Of a stretch of DNA of 39,509 bases, positions 1 to 8,591 are shown piece by piece. Every line of letters begins with the position of its first letter. Within the stretch, counting starts at the first letter, position 1. This DNA is from Methanobacteriota archaeon (GTDB taxonomy: Archaea > Thermoplasmatota > Poseidoniia > Poseidoniales > Poseidoniaceae), in contig JAAZXA010000016.1 of the NCBI GenBank assembly GCA_014240385.1, forward strand, positions 1 through 39,509, in the 5' to 3' direction. The notes beneath the pieces were generated by a model. That model saw nothing but the letters and a program-made list of their open reading frames with translations, ran no database searches and was not told where the DNA came from. A program made the translations under genes and the position numbers.

Positions 1-80
1 ATCGCATAGCCTGGCCATTGCGCCGGATTGCTAATCCGGTGGGTCTACCCACGGGAGTTCGAATCTCCCTCATCGCGCCA
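1..80 (+). tRNA. tRNA-Ser(GCT), 5' end cut by window start
   Basis: Class II tRNA read by eye. The anticodon stem is 23-27 with 35-39, and the 7-base loop carries anticodon GCT at 30-32, which decodes AGC/AGU serine codons. A long variable arm pairs 40-43 with 48-51, as expected for serine. The T stem is 53-57 with 65-69 around loop TTCGAAT. The acceptor 3' strand is 70-76, discriminator G77, and CCA is encoded at 78-80. The window begins at tRNA position 7, so the first six acceptor bases (predicted GCGATG by complementarity) lie outside. No intron is seen in the visible part. Confidence 0.93.
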
Positions 81-190
81 TGTGTAAAAACGCGACACTG
101 AACCGCTATACGTGTGTAGAAAAAATAGGGTGTTTTTGCGGTGCAAGTGTTGGCATAATAGGTAAATACCGGAAGGTTTGATGGGGGGGC
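81..190 (+). promoter_or_regulatory. Intergenic leader of the lipoprotein gene with TATA-like element
   Basis: A T5 run at 133-137 follows the tRNA and could help end its transcript. An AT-rich stretch at 154-168 resembles an archaeal TATA element and lies about 23-37 bases before the ATG at 191. A run of G at 184-189 just before the start could act as a ribosome binding site. All of this is by eye and tentative. Confidence 0.3.
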
Positions 191-2404
191 ATGAAGCCTA
201 ACGCAGTTGCACTGCTTTTCTGTTTAATGATGATGATATCCTCACTCGCCGGATGTACCGGTCAATCTAATCAAGACGATATGGATGAAGATACTGCTTC
301 GATTGCTGATGACCCTTGTCCAGATTATGACCCTGAATTCCCAGATTGCGACTGGTACTGGGACGATGATGGCGACCTTGTAATGAACGATGTTGACCTT
401 TGTTCAGACACTGACGTTGGAGTACTTGTCGATGATAGAGGATGTGAAATAACGGATGCTGATGCTGATGGAGTGTCAGATGATGCAGATCAATGTCCAA
501 ACACACCTGCTAATGCTACCGTTGATGCTACTGGCTGCGAAGTGATTGCAGACGCTGATGGCGATGGTGTTGCTGACAGCGATGACCAATGCTCAAATAC
601 GCCTGCTAATTCTACCGTTGATACAAATGGGTGTGTGTCGCCAACTGTAGATTCTGATGGCGATGGTATGCCCGATAGTTGGGAAATCCAACATAACCTT
701 GATCCAAATGATCCCTCGGATGCTGATGGGGTCAGCGACGATTGGGTTTTACTCAACGATATAGACAATGATGGTTTAAACAATCTTCATGAATATTTAA
801 ACTCAACAGACCCCAATGATTCTGATACCGATAATGATGGCATGCCTGATGGATATGAAATAGCCAGAAGAGATGATGCTGCAGGAATAACTGGGTCTAT
901 TTCAACAATTGAAAACTGCTCCTGTTACAATCCATTGGTTAATGATAGCCAACTTGACATTGACAATGATAACCTTTCAGCTCTTGATGAATTTGAACTC
1001 GCATCAAACCCATTTTCAAACGATACTGACGGTGATGGTCTACCAGATAGTTGGGAGGCGATGTTCGGGAGCGAAGGGTTGGAATCAACTTACTGGCCAG
1101 TTTACGGTTCCAACTGGTTTAATTCAAGCACTGACTGGAATAATACAACAATACACCACATATTAGATCCTAACAGTATCGTCGAAGACCCAGACAACGA
1201 CGGATTTCCAAACAACTGCGAATACAAATTCGGAACAGACCCCCTCATTAACAATTCATTCCCCGGTCAAGGGCAACTGTTTGATTGTCCAGATACTGAT
1301 GGCGATGGCTGGAATGATTACTTGGAAATTATTCTCTCTTCTGACCCCTTAATAGGGTCAATTATGCCACCTGATTCCGACGGAGACGGAGTTACTGATG
1401 CATGGGATAGTTTTCCAAATGACAATACTGAATGGCATGATAACGATAACGATTCCATCGGAGATAATCTCGACACTGATGATGATAATGATGGGGTTGT
1501 TGATACTCTAGATATGTTTCCAAATGCGACAGGCTTTTGGATTGACATCGATGGTGATGGAACACCTCACAACGGTAACGACCCTCACGATTGGTTAAAT
1601 TCATCTGGCATTGGAGCCATGATTCTAAATTATGTAATGGTTGGATTCGTCGATGGGCACGAATCTTATTGGATTAGTGATTCACCGGACTGTCCATGCT
1701 ATGCCTATTATTACACAAGCACACCAGATATTATTTGGACTGATGGACATGGTTCCAGTATCGAGAGTGTTAGTAATTTACCAAATGTTGAGAGAGTTCT
1801 TTCAGCGATGGGAATGGGGATAGAAAATCTATCCACAACTACTGAGACGATGAATCTTGGAACGGATACCGAAGGCGTGGAGTGGACTTACGACAACGAC
1901 ACTCGAATCGAGTGGAGGAATTACAGCTCCACTACTTCGACGATGTACCTTGATGACTTTCCTATTTTCCATGTCAATACATCTCTAGAAATGTATCTTG
2001 ATTATACAAACCTCATGTTATCAATGGGCCAAAACCCAGTTGAGTTGTGGGGTGAATCTTCTGTATCTCCAATTTATCAATTTGGAGAAGAGAGTTACAA
2101 TCTTATGACCAAAACATTGTATCAAGCATTTGTCTATGACCTCGGTGAAAATGGTTTGAACTATTCCTTCGAATCACAAAACTCAATCATTCAAAATACA
2201 TACACTTGGGATGCTAATGAACCTGCTAACAAAACCACACTTCTGGAATCAATTCTGCAGCAAACTGACTCCCCAATGCATGCAGGATTGTACGATAGCA
2301 TCACCACAAATCTAACAGAGCAACAACCAGAGGAAGAGAATCAAACACTTATGACATCTTCTCGCTCCTATTCTAGTGAAGGGACAACATACCGTGATGA
2401 CTAG
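191..2404 (+). CDS. Secreted lipoprotein with thrombospondin-type-3-like Ca-binding repeats
   Basis: 737 aa. An N-terminal signal peptide ends in a lipobox (S-L-A-G-C, Cys22), so the protein is probably lipid-anchored on the cell surface. Residues 58-150 hold three Cys-containing repeats of 31-32 residues (Asp-rich, one C before and one GC after an NTPAN-like stretch). Residues 153-460 hold further DxDGDGxPDxWE-type loops typical of thrombospondin type 3/EF-like calcium binding. From about residue 465 to the end is a domain I do not recognise, rich in Tyr, Trp, Asn and Thr, with no terminal membrane segment. The first ATG is preceded by a G run and the lipobox fits this start. The role (adhesion, polymer binding or scaffold) is not shown by the sequence. 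It is a single gene, with the next gene on the other strand. Confidence 0.8.
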   Translation: MKPNAVALLFCLMMMISSLAGCTGQSNQDDMDEDTASIADDPCPDYDPEFPDCDWYWDDDGDLVMNDVDLCSDTDVGVLVDDRGCEITDADADGVSDDADQCPNTPANATVDATGCEVIADADGDGVADSDDQCSNTPANSTVDTNGCVSPTVDSDGDGMPDSWEIQHNLDPNDPSDADGVSDDWVLLNDIDNDGLNNLHEYLNSTDPNDSDTDNDGMPDGYEIARRDDAAGITGSISTIENCSCYNPLVNDSQLDIDNDNLSALDEFELASNPFSNDTDGDGLPDSWEAMFGSEGLESTYWPVYGSNWFNSSTDWNNTTIHHILDPNSIVEDPDNDGFPNNCEYKFGTDPLINNSFPGQGQLFDCPDTDGDGWNDYLEIILSSDPLIGSIMPPDSDGDGVTDAWDSFPNDNTEWHDNDNDSIGDNLDTDDDNDGVVDTLDMFPNATGFWIDIDGDGTPHNGNDPHDWLNSSGIGAMILNYVMVGFVDGHESYWISDSPDCPCYAYYYTSTPDIIWTDGHGSSIESVSNLPNVERVLSAMGMGIENLSTTTETMNLGTDTEGVEWTYDNDTRIEWRNYSSTTSTMYLDDFPIFHVNTSLEMYLDYTNLMLSMGQNPVELWGESSVSPIYQFGEESYNLMTKTLYQAFVYDLGENGLNYSFESQNSIIQNTYTWDANEPANKTTLLESILQQTDSPMHAGLYDSITTNLTEQQPEEENQTLMTSSRSYSSEGTTYRDD
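455..640 (+). repeat. Two tandem 32-codon repeats inside the lipoprotein gene
   Basis: Two adjacent copies offset by about 96 bases encode the Asp-rich unit with a central NTPAN-type motif and two cysteines. A more diverged third unit lies just upstream (about 362-454). The identity extends to DNA level (for example CCTGCTAAT and TCTACCGTTGAT or CTACCGTTGATG in both), indicating fairly recent duplication. Confidence 0.7.
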
Positions 2405-2628
2405 TTGTAAGGTACCCGTTACATCGGCGCGGTGAGCGCGACCCTTGCAAAATAACCAAGAAGTCTAACGGAATAAACTTCATCACTTTTTGGTGTTGCG
2501 GGAAATGTGGTTCATTCTTAGCAATCGCTCAACGCTCCGATACAATTTCCCCCACGTGAGTAATCTCATTAACGCTAATAGACATGTTCTCACCTCAAAA
2601 CTACAGTTTTTTAGGGTTCACAAATGAG
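2405..2628. other. Intergenic region between convergent genes; possible gene remnant
   Basis: No convincing gene. A plus-strand frame stays open for about 53 codons (2402-2558, stop TGA near 2556) and encodes a Cys-rich WCCGKCG stretch, but it has no start codon. On the minus strand an ATG at 2585 has a good GAGGTGAG ribosome binding site but reads only 18 codons to TGA. CGCG/CGCG near 2430-2442 could form a small hairpin, and a T6 run lies near 2607-2612. The region may hold a decayed gene or only transcription termination signals. Confidence 0.35.
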
Positions 2629-3813
2629 TTAGAACGAATATCGCAAGATTGCGATTATATCCTTGCATTGCTGTTCACTTAGGTCTGATGGCAAGCGGAT
2701 GTCCAACAGTCCTTTCATCACCTCGTCGGTATTCTCCATTTTTTGTCCAGGCAGGTAATTCCAATGATGATAATTGCTTGTGAATCCGCGCGCTTGGGGA
2801 TCTCCAAACCATTTGATATTGAGAGCGAGGGATTTGGCAGTGGCTAATGCAGTGATAATTTCGTCTTCATCGCGCGAGCAGAAAAATTGTATTGAAGTAG
2901 GCGCTGGTTGTAGGTGCGGGCTGATATTAGGTAGGCTCAATCCGTTTATTTCTTGGATGCCAGAGGCGATTTGTGCGTACACGCTATTCCACGCGGCAAT
3001 TTTTTCTCTTAATATTGGAAGTTGTGAAGAAACTAAAGCGGCACTGATTTCGTTCAGGCGCAATGAAAAATTTGGTGTTGTTGCTACCCACTTGTCAAAC
3101 ACTTCGCTTGGAGGTCGAGCCAAATGTTGCTCATAGAGCATATAACTTCCAGACATGAGAATAGCTTTGGCGGCAATATCTTCATCATCACAGAGGATGA
3201 TTCCACCTTCACCCCCGTTCACTTGCTTGAAAGTCTGCAATGAAAAGCAACTAACATCACCGAGAGTTCCCATATCTTGATTTTTCCATTTTGCCCCCAT
3301 CACATGAGCGCAATCCTCGATTAAAGTAAGGTCATTATCTTTTACGACCTGCATGATTTCATCCATATTTGGAATATGGCCGCGCATGTATGATAACAAG
3401 AGAATTTTAGCTCCCGTGGTTTTTATCGCATATTTTAGTGATTCAATATCGATAACCAAATCAGCGGTAGTGTCGAGTAAGACTGCCTCACAAGAACTGT
3501 GTTCAATCGCACTTGGAACTGGGGCAAGAGTGAATGCGTTGAGCATTACAATATCGCCACTAGTTGCTCCGGCTGCCTTGAGGGCAATGAACAGTGCCGA
3601 GCCCCCTGAATTAACCGCTATTGCGTATTTTTTTCCGAAAAAATCAGCAAATTCTCGCTCTAATTGAGCCACAGCAGAATCGCTGCCTTGCCCTTCACTA
3701 TAGCGGAATAAGTTGCCCGAATCTAGTAATGTAGCCACTCTATCCTTGCCGCTTTGCGGAATTTTAGCGACCGAAGTCAAAGAAAAGTCCAACGCCTTGG
3801 GTGGAATGGCCAT
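2629..3813 (-). CDS. DegT/DnrJ/EryC1/StrS-family PLP aminotransferase (paralog 1)
   Basis: A pyridoxal-phosphate enzyme of the sugar aminotransferase family, which usually moves an amino group from glutamate to a keto-sugar nucleotide. Numbering from an upstream ATG at 3855, the cofactor-binding Asp is D181 (EDCAH) and the Schiff-base lysine is K210 (FSLQTFKQVNGGEGG). The NSGGSALFIAL segment near 82-92 is the usual phosphate-binding start. I chose the ATG at 3813 because TAGGAG sits just upstream, whereas the ATG at 3855 has no such site. The length of about 394 aa is normal. It shares many segments with the gene at 5783-7030 (SYMRGHxPNMD, EDCAH), so the two are paralogs. Divergent from the TupA-like gene. 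The substrate is unknown. Confidence 0.88.
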   Translation of the reverse strand: MAIPPKALDFSLTSVAKIPQSGKDRVATLLDSGNLFRYSEGQGSDSAVAQLEREFADFFGKKYAIAVNSGGSALFIALKAAGATSGDIVMLNAFTLAPVPSAIEHSSCEAVLLDTTADLVIDIESLKYAIKTTGAKILLLSYMRGHIPNMDEIMQVVKDNDLTLIEDCAHVMGAKWKNQDMGTLGDVSCFSLQTFKQVNGGEGGIILCDDEDIAAKAILMSGSYMLYEQHLARPPSEVFDKWVATTPNFSLRLNEISAALVSSQLPILREKIAAWNSVYAQIASGIQEINGLSLPNISPHLQPAPTSIQFFCSRDEDEIITALATAKSLALNIKWFGDPQARGFTSNYHHWNYLPGQKMENTDEVMKGLLDIRLPSDLSEQQCKDIIAILRYSF

Positions 3814-3917
3814 GCTGCTCCTACGGCTAAAGTGTTGAAATGATTTTGCATCCAACGGTTTTTCTTAGCGCGGAAACTGCTATGGTGGGCATGCCTTAGC
3901 GCTCGATGGGTGATAGG
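3814..3917. promoter_or_regulatory. Divergent promoter region, aminotransferase 1 / TupA-like gene
   Basis: About 100 bases between two divergent starts must hold both promoters. Minus strand: TAGGAG precedes the ATG at 3813. Plus strand: GGTGAT, a full match to the archaeal anti-Shine-Dalgarno, sits three bases before the ATG at 3918. No clear TATA box was picked out by eye. Confidence 0.4.
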
Positions 3918-4844
3918 ATGCGTTTGCCATTTAGTCCAGTGATTCATCCGTGGCACGAAGAGATTTCAGACGACCCCAAATTGATTAGTGAGTTTATCGT
4001 AAAGTCAATGCATGACGATCGTAATCCACTAATGCCGATTATGGAAGACAAATATGCTGCACGTGAATATGTATTGGAAAAACAAGCATGCCAAGTCACT
4101 GAGTTATTTCATTGGACTCAAGAGCTACCAATTAGATTACCTTGGGAAAAATTGCCCAAACGCTGTGTCATTAAGACCAATCATTGGTCGGGAGATGGGA
4201 TTTTCATCATGGATGGTGGTGAAGAACCGATTTCGGGAGTGAAAAAGGATATGGAAATTCAGGAGATTTATCGCGTGGTAAGAGATAATCGCGACCAAGA
4301 TGGTAACCGCTGGTCAAACCGAAAAATCGAGCGCAAATTGGGCCGGCTTGTCAAGCGTAAATATCCCTTCAAATACGAATGGGCAGTAAGGGCGATAAAG
4401 CCAGCAGGAGTCCTTGTTGAAGAGTTGTTGTTGACCGAAAAAGGCACGACTGCAGATGATATTAAAGTCCACTGCTTCTTTGGTAAAGCCGGTTTTATTC
4501 AATATGAAGTGGGTAAGTTTACCAGCGTGAAGCAAAATCTCCACGACCCAATAAGCGGTGATTTTATTCCCCAAACCGAGAATCGGAAATGGCCACCAAT
4601 TGATGAAATTAACAACCTAAGAGAGCATTTTGGGGATGAAATGTTCGACAATATTGTTTCAGCAGCCGAGAAATTATCCACCGAAGTAGCCTATGTTCGC
4701 GTCGACTTATTTATGGTAGATTCCTCGATTTATTTCGGTGAATTTACCTTTTATCCGCGCACCGGAGAAAAGCAATCTAAGGAATGGGAAGAATTAGGTG
4801 GAAAATTGTGGCAACAAGGGTTGGCACGTTCAAAGGCGCCCTAA
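3918..4844 (+). CDS. TupA-like ATP-grasp protein
   Basis: About 308 aa, resembling the TupA-like ATP-grasp family found in capsule, teichuronopeptide and exopolysaccharide loci. Visible hallmarks are IKTNHWSGDG near residue 88, a central VLVEELLL segment, DDIKVHCFFGKAGFIQYE, and the C-terminal pair YVRVDLFMVD and FGEFTFYPRTGE, which match the metal- and ATP-binding acidic strands of ATP-grasp folds. Members are thought to join a carboxylate to an amine or sugar at ATP cost; the exact reaction is not known. I prefer the ATG at 3918 over 3906 because GGTGAT stands immediately upstream. Its 3' end overlaps the convergent hydrolase gene by 15 bases. No signal peptide, so cytoplasmic. Confidence 0.8.
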   Translation: MRLPFSPVIHPWHEEISDDPKLISEFIVKSMHDDRNPLMPIMEDKYAAREYVLEKQACQVTELFHWTQELPIRLPWEKLPKRCVIKTNHWSGDGIFIMDGGEEPISGVKKDMEIQEIYRVVRDNRDQDGNRWSNRKIERKLGRLVKRKYPFKYEWAVRAIKPAGVLVEELLLTEKGTTADDIKVHCFFGKAGFIQYEVGKFTSVKQNLHDPISGDFIPQTENRKWPPIDEINNLREHFGDEMFDNIVSAAEKLSTEVAYVRVDLFMVDSSIYFGEFTFYPRTGEKQSKEWEELGGKLWQQGLARSKAP

Positions 4845-5741
4845 CCATTCGATACACTTGGCTCGCATACCCTCTGTCTCAAGATGACCGACATCTTCGC
4901 GATATAGGTGCCATGAATCTTGCGACCCCATCTCTGCATAGACTTCCTTTAGATGATTATCAATAATATCTAACCCCTTGGGGGGAGTCAAAATATCTTG
5001 TAGCCCCGCACATGAAAGATGCATTCTCGGAGCGATTAAAGCATTTATTTCAGCGCTGCTAGTATGCAATAGCAAATTTGGCACATAGTAGTAAATTGCA
5101 TGTCCATCCATGTCGCCATTCTCGACCAAGGTGTTGAATTCGGTAAGGCAACAAATATCGATACACAGTTTGATTCTATCATCCAATGCAGCATGCCACC
5201 AAGCCATTGTCGAACCCAAAGAAATCCCCATCGTGCCGATGCGTTGTGGATCGATGAAATCGAGATTCTCAAGCCAATCTAGTGCTCGTACATTATCGTA
5301 AACCATCCTGCCCCACAAGACTTGACCAATCCAAATCATGCGTTTGAACAGGGAAGATTCTGATTGGCTTGCTCTTCCCCCAAAAGCCCACATGTCGATA
5401 CATAATACGACAATTCCCATTTCACACAGAACATTTCCCCAATGTGGCTCAAGTAGTGCAGGGCGACCCTCTAGGATTTCTTTTCGGCCGATATGGTAGC
5501 GACTGCCGTGGGCGTGATTGTAGACCATGGCAGGTGCGGGTGAAGAGGAGTTTACGCCATCTGGGATTAGCAAAGTTGCGGGAACATCCTGTTCACCATT
5601 TAATTTGAGAATCCACTCTTCTTGTCGGAATCCTACGTGAGTGATTGTTTCAACTAGAGTTCCGCTAGGCTCTCCCCCTGCGTCGGGGATATGGCCGAGT
5701 AGCTGCCATAGCAAATCTCGTAACTCTGTCGAATTGCGCAT
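4830..5741 (-). CDS. Alpha/beta hydrolase, dienelactone-hydrolase/acetyl-esterase-like
   Basis: 303 aa, full length for the fold. An oxyanion-region NHAHGS motif is at 75-80, the nucleophile elbow GISLGS holds Ser174, a likely acid is the Asp of QDILTPP near 245, and the C-terminal VGHLE gives His286. No signal peptide or membrane segment, so cytoplasmic. Relatives are carboxyl-ester or peptidyl hydrolases with unknown substrates. It sits 41 bases downstream of aminotransferase 2 on the same strand, so the two are probably cotranscribed, and it belongs to the DegT/TupA cassette. No strong ribosome binding site precedes the ATG at 5741. De-acylation of a glycan or conjugate is an inference from context only. 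Confidence 0.78.
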   Translation of the reverse strand: MRNSTELRDLLWQLLGHIPDAGGEPSGTLVETITHVGFRQEEWILKLNGEQDVPATLLIPDGVNSSSPAPAMVYNHAHGSRYHIGRKEILEGRPALLEPHWGNVLCEMGIVVLCIDMWAFGGRASQSESSLFKRMIWIGQVLWGRMVYDNVRALDWLENLDFIDPQRIGTMGISLGSTMAWWHAALDDRIKLCIDICCLTEFNTLVENGDMDGHAIYYYVPNLLLHTSSAEINALIAPRMHLSCAGLQDILTPPKGLDIIDNHLKEVYAEMGSQDSWHLYREDVGHLETEGMRAKCIEWLGRL

Positions 5742-5782
5742 GTAATCGGTAAAGGAGCGCTCTCAGTTATTGAGATTTCGTT

Positions 5783-7030
5783 TCAACCATTATTGATATA
5801 ATCGAGAATATCAATAATGACTTGGGCGATAATATCCATCTCGCTATGCCCGAGATGGGGTTGAAGTGAAAGATCGACTGCAGATTCAATGTTTTGCACA
5901 GTTTCGGGTAAGTTTACTTGCTCAGCACCATTCAAATATTTCCATTCTCGGAAATCACGGGCGTTGCGGCCGGAGCCAAATATTTGCACCCCGAGGCCTT
6001 CCTGAATCATCAATTGGACAAATGATTCGGCTTTCTGAAGAGTTAGGTCGACGGTATGAAACTGCATTGTGTCGCAGAAATAATCAGCCTTAGGATGTGG
6101 TTTTGGAATATTGAGATTGGGATGTTGCCCAATCAATGATTCAAGGTATTGGTGATTACTACGGTGGATTTTTCGGATTTCTGCTAAACGTGGAATCTGT
6201 GGGCGCAATATTGCTCCGGTAATCTCACTCATACGCATTGAGTATCCAGGGATGTGATTCTGCAAATCACTCATCATTTGTGGATCCATACCGTGGTGGC
6301 GGTCCCAACGGCCCTCGTATGAGCCGGCATAGAGCAGTGCTTTAGCGGCTAGAGTTTGGTCATTAGTACACAAAATCCCTCCCTCGCCTGAGGAAAGTCC
6401 CTTACTAGATTGAGTTGAAAAACAAGCGATATGACCAAAATTACCTAATGGGATTCCATCCCAATAAGTCATGTATGCATGGGCACAATCTTCGATGAAG
6501 AATAAATCATGTTTGCGGACAACCTCCATCACTGCATCCATATTGGGCACGTGGCCTCGCATGTAGGACATCAGTAGAACTTTAGCTCCCGATTCAACCA
6601 CCTTTCGTTCGAGATCAATTGCTGAGAGCCCCCATTCATCGGTCGATTCTACGAACACAGGAGTGGCTCGGATGTGATGAATCGCTGAAGGTACAGCGGT
6701 GAAAGTAAAGGCATTAGAGAGGACTTTGTCACCGGTTTTTACGCCCGCCAAATTGAGGGCTATGAACATCGCTGCACCGCATGAATTGACACCTAAGGCA
6801 TAGTTAGTGCCGAGATGTTCGGCAAATTCACGCTCAAATAATGAAACGTGAGAATTGGTTTTATCCTTGTGCTGATAGCGATACATCATACCATCACGCA
6901 TTGCTTCAACCGCGTCGGTGATTCCACTTTCTGGAGCGGACTTGAATGCTTTGATATTGAAATCAATTATTTTCTCGCCACCTTCGACGACCAATTTCCT
7001 GCTCCTGCCCGGCATTTGACCCATCTCCAT
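5783..7030 (-). CDS. DegT/DnrJ/EryC1/StrS-family PLP aminotransferase (paralog 2)
   Basis: 415 aa. PLP residues are D181 (EDCAH) and Schiff-base K210 (STQSSKGLSSGEGG), exactly the numbering of the longer reading of paralog 1. It conserves SYMRGHVPNMD and a LDYINNG C-terminus. Unlike paralog 1 it has the standard SSK lysine context and carries FGSGRNARDF near residue 355, where paralog 1 has FGDPQARGF, a likely substrate-contact loop. Alternative ATGs lie at 7024 and 7015; I kept the first. The gene is probably the head of a two-gene unit with the hydrolase. Likely role: amination of a keto-sugar nucleotide for a surface glycan; substrate unknown. Confidence 0.88.
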   Translation of the reverse strand: MEMGQMPGRSRKLVVEGGEKIIDFNIKAFKSAPESGITDAVEAMRDGMMYRYQHKDKTNSHVSLFEREFAEHLGTNYALGVNSCGAAMFIALNLAGVKTGDKVLSNAFTFTAVPSAIHHIRATPVFVESTDEWGLSAIDLERKVVESGAKVLLMSYMRGHVPNMDAVMEVVRKHDLFFIEDCAHAYMTYWDGIPLGNFGHIACFSTQSSKGLSSGEGGILCTNDQTLAAKALLYAGSYEGRWDRHHGMDPQMMSDLQNHIPGYSMRMSEITGAILRPQIPRLAEIRKIHRSNHQYLESLIGQHPNLNIPKPHPKADYFCDTMQFHTVDLTLQKAESFVQLMIQEGLGVQIFGSGRNARDFREWKYLNGAEQVNLPETVQNIESAVDLSLQPHLGHSEMDIIAQVIIDILDYINNG

Positions 7031-7130
7031 TGGCGACTAATGCGAACCCGTATTCAATGCTTCTCCGAACCTAATCTTCAACTAATTCAGTAAAGCATGA
7101 TTGTCATCAGTGCTAAAAAAGCGTGAAAAC

Positions 7131-7385
7131 TCAAGATAAGTGAGGGTCGACATCGATTGGAATCAAATGATTCTCATACTCGTAAAGAGCAATCTTCAGT
7201 GGGTCCAATACAAAGCGGAGATTTGCTTCTTCAACACCGTAAAGTGAAATTAATTCTGACTTGAATGCCTCGCGAAGAAGGTCTTCAGAAACGTTAAGGG
7301 GAGCCCCCATTCCAATTTGTAGTGCTCTTGCACCGATAATACGGGCTCTCTCGAAGCGGGTGTGTGGTTTTGCTGGCTTGACCAT
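7131..7385 (-). CDS. rpoK: DNA-directed RNA polymerase subunit K (Rpb6/omega homolog)
   Basis: 84 aa from the ATG at 7385. RpoK is a small polymerase subunit that stabilises the assembly of the large subunits. The family signature [21 protein letters not shown] is nearly complete (broken here as [14 protein letters not shown] then QIGMGAP), followed by [11 protein letters not shown] and a terminal IPI motif. GGTGAG four bases upstream selects the ATG at 7385 over the in-frame GTG at 7394. It is divergent from ctaA and lies about 100 bases upstream of aminotransferase 2 on the same strand. A 30-residue insertion-like stretch between the two motifs is slightly longer than in some homologs but not unusual. 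Confidence 0.93.
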   Translation of the reverse strand: MVKPAKPHTRFERARIIGARALQIGMGAPLNVSEDLLREAFKSELISLYGVEEANLRFVLDPLKIALYEYENHLIPIDVDPHLS

Positions 7386-7513
7386 GGGGCTCACCTGTCT
7401 TCCCTAAGGAAGGCAGTCCGGCCGACCAGCGGCCCTCTATTGAAACCATCGCTAAGAGGAGAACGTAGGTTGCTTGGCATATGTTGATGAACGGAATACA
7501 GGAGCGCTGGGTG
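7386..7513. promoter_or_regulatory. Divergent promoter region rpoK / ctaA
   Basis: About 130 bases separate the divergent starts. GCATATG near 7477-7483 is a TATA-like candidate for ctaA. Inverted CTTCCCTAAGGAAG at 7398-7411 is a 14-base perfect palindrome-like element just upstream of the rpoK start and could be an operator or a leader hairpin. Confidence 0.35.
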
Positions 7514-8590
7514 ATGAGAGGTAATGGAGACTGCGACAAGATGTCGCGCCTGCCTTTGGGAGTGATGGTTACAGGCCTACTAATTCTCGTCATTGGAGGC
7601 TATGTTCGCATCAGTGATGCAGGTGAAAGTTGCCCAGATTGGCCAACATGTTTTGGAGAAATCCACCCTTTTGTTTCAGGCGAAGAACAACAACAATGGT
7701 GGGCAGATAACCCCGGGGAAGCGGATTCACGACACAGCCTTGAACCTGACTTTACCTATGATACAATGCAAATCTTCTCTGAATGGTTCCATCGGTTGTT
7801 AGTAGGAATTGTTGCTATTCCAGTTCTGTGGAACTATCTTCATGTTCGTTCTAGAAGAAAAGAATTGGGAGACGATATGGTTGGAATAGCCTTTGCAGGA
7901 GGAATATTGTTGATATTGCAGGCGATTGCTGGATATGTAACAGTCAAGTTCGATAATGCAGATTGGTCTGTTGCCCTTCACTTAGTGCTGGCAGTTTGTT
8001 GGATTTCCATCTATATTTGGCAGTGGTTGTTATGGAGAGCAAGGACTGGAGACAAAGATAAAATCAATGATGTTTCGGTGGAATTCGCACTAAAATCAAT
8101 CCCGCTCCTTCGCCAACTTGCAGGTGCAGTTCTACTACTTCTTGTGTTAGGAGCCTGGGTTGCATCGACGGCGGGTGGTAATTATAATTCGGGATGTAGT
8201 ACTGGTTTTTCCTCTGGCTGGCCAAAATGTCTCGATATGTGGTTTCCAGCATTTTCTAGCATGGGCATCATCGTCCAAATGTTTCACCGAATAGGAGCCT
8301 TAGTAATTGGCGGGATTTTGATGTGGGGAGCAGTTCGCCTGCGCGAAAAAGTGAGAGAATATGGTACCGGAGAGGTTCTAGCACGCTTTGTTGAAGCAGG
8401 TACTGGACTTTGGTTACTCAATGTGATGATTGGTGGGGTCTACATAATATCAGCAGGGGCCGATGGATTTATTGAAATATTATCACTATTGCATTTAATA
8501 TTCGGTGTCAGTTCTTTCCTTGCCGTTATGACTGCACTGTTGATTTGTAGAGTGGCAGTAATGGAACCAATAACAACAGAGGAGGAGTAA
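7514..8590 (+). CDS. ctaA: Heme A synthase (COX15/CtaA family)
   Basis: Integral membrane enzyme that oxidises the C8 methyl of heme O to the formyl group of heme A for aa3-type terminal oxidases. About 8 membrane segments are visible. The first segment ends in IGGYVRISDAG followed by CPDWPTCFGE, the typical Cys pair loop. Heme-ligand histidines are apparent in EWFHRLL, VALHLVL, MFHRIGALV and SLLHLIFG. The start is uncertain: in-frame ATGs at 7481, 7514 and 7541; 7514 and 7541 each have an upstream GGAG, and 7541 puts the first helix at the usual distance. Adjacent to ctaB with a one-base gap. It implies an aerobic heme-copper oxidase elsewhere in the genome. Confidence 0.92.
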   Translation: MRGNGDCDKMSRLPLGVMVTGLLILVIGGYVRISDAGESCPDWPTCFGEIHPFVSGEEQQQWWADNPGEADSRHSLEPDFTYDTMQIFSEWFHRLLVGIVAIPVLWNYLHVRSRRKELGDDMVGIAFAGGILLILQAIAGYVTVKFDNADWSVALHLVLAVCWISIYIWQWLLWRARTGDKDKINDVSVEFALKSIPLLRQLAGAVLLLLVLGAWVASTAGGNYNSGCSTGFSSGWPKCLDMWFPAFSSMGIIVQMFHRIGALVIGGILMWGAVRLREKVREYGTGEVLARFVEAGTGLWLLNVMIGGVYIISAGADGFIEILSLLHLIFGVSSFLAVMTALLICRVAVMEPITTEEE

Positions 8591-8591
8591 T

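Noticed and set aside
1-80. tRNA as an integration site for a mobile element next to the lipoprotein and DegT cassette
   Set aside because: No integrase, no repeated tRNA 3' end and no transposase was found in the window.
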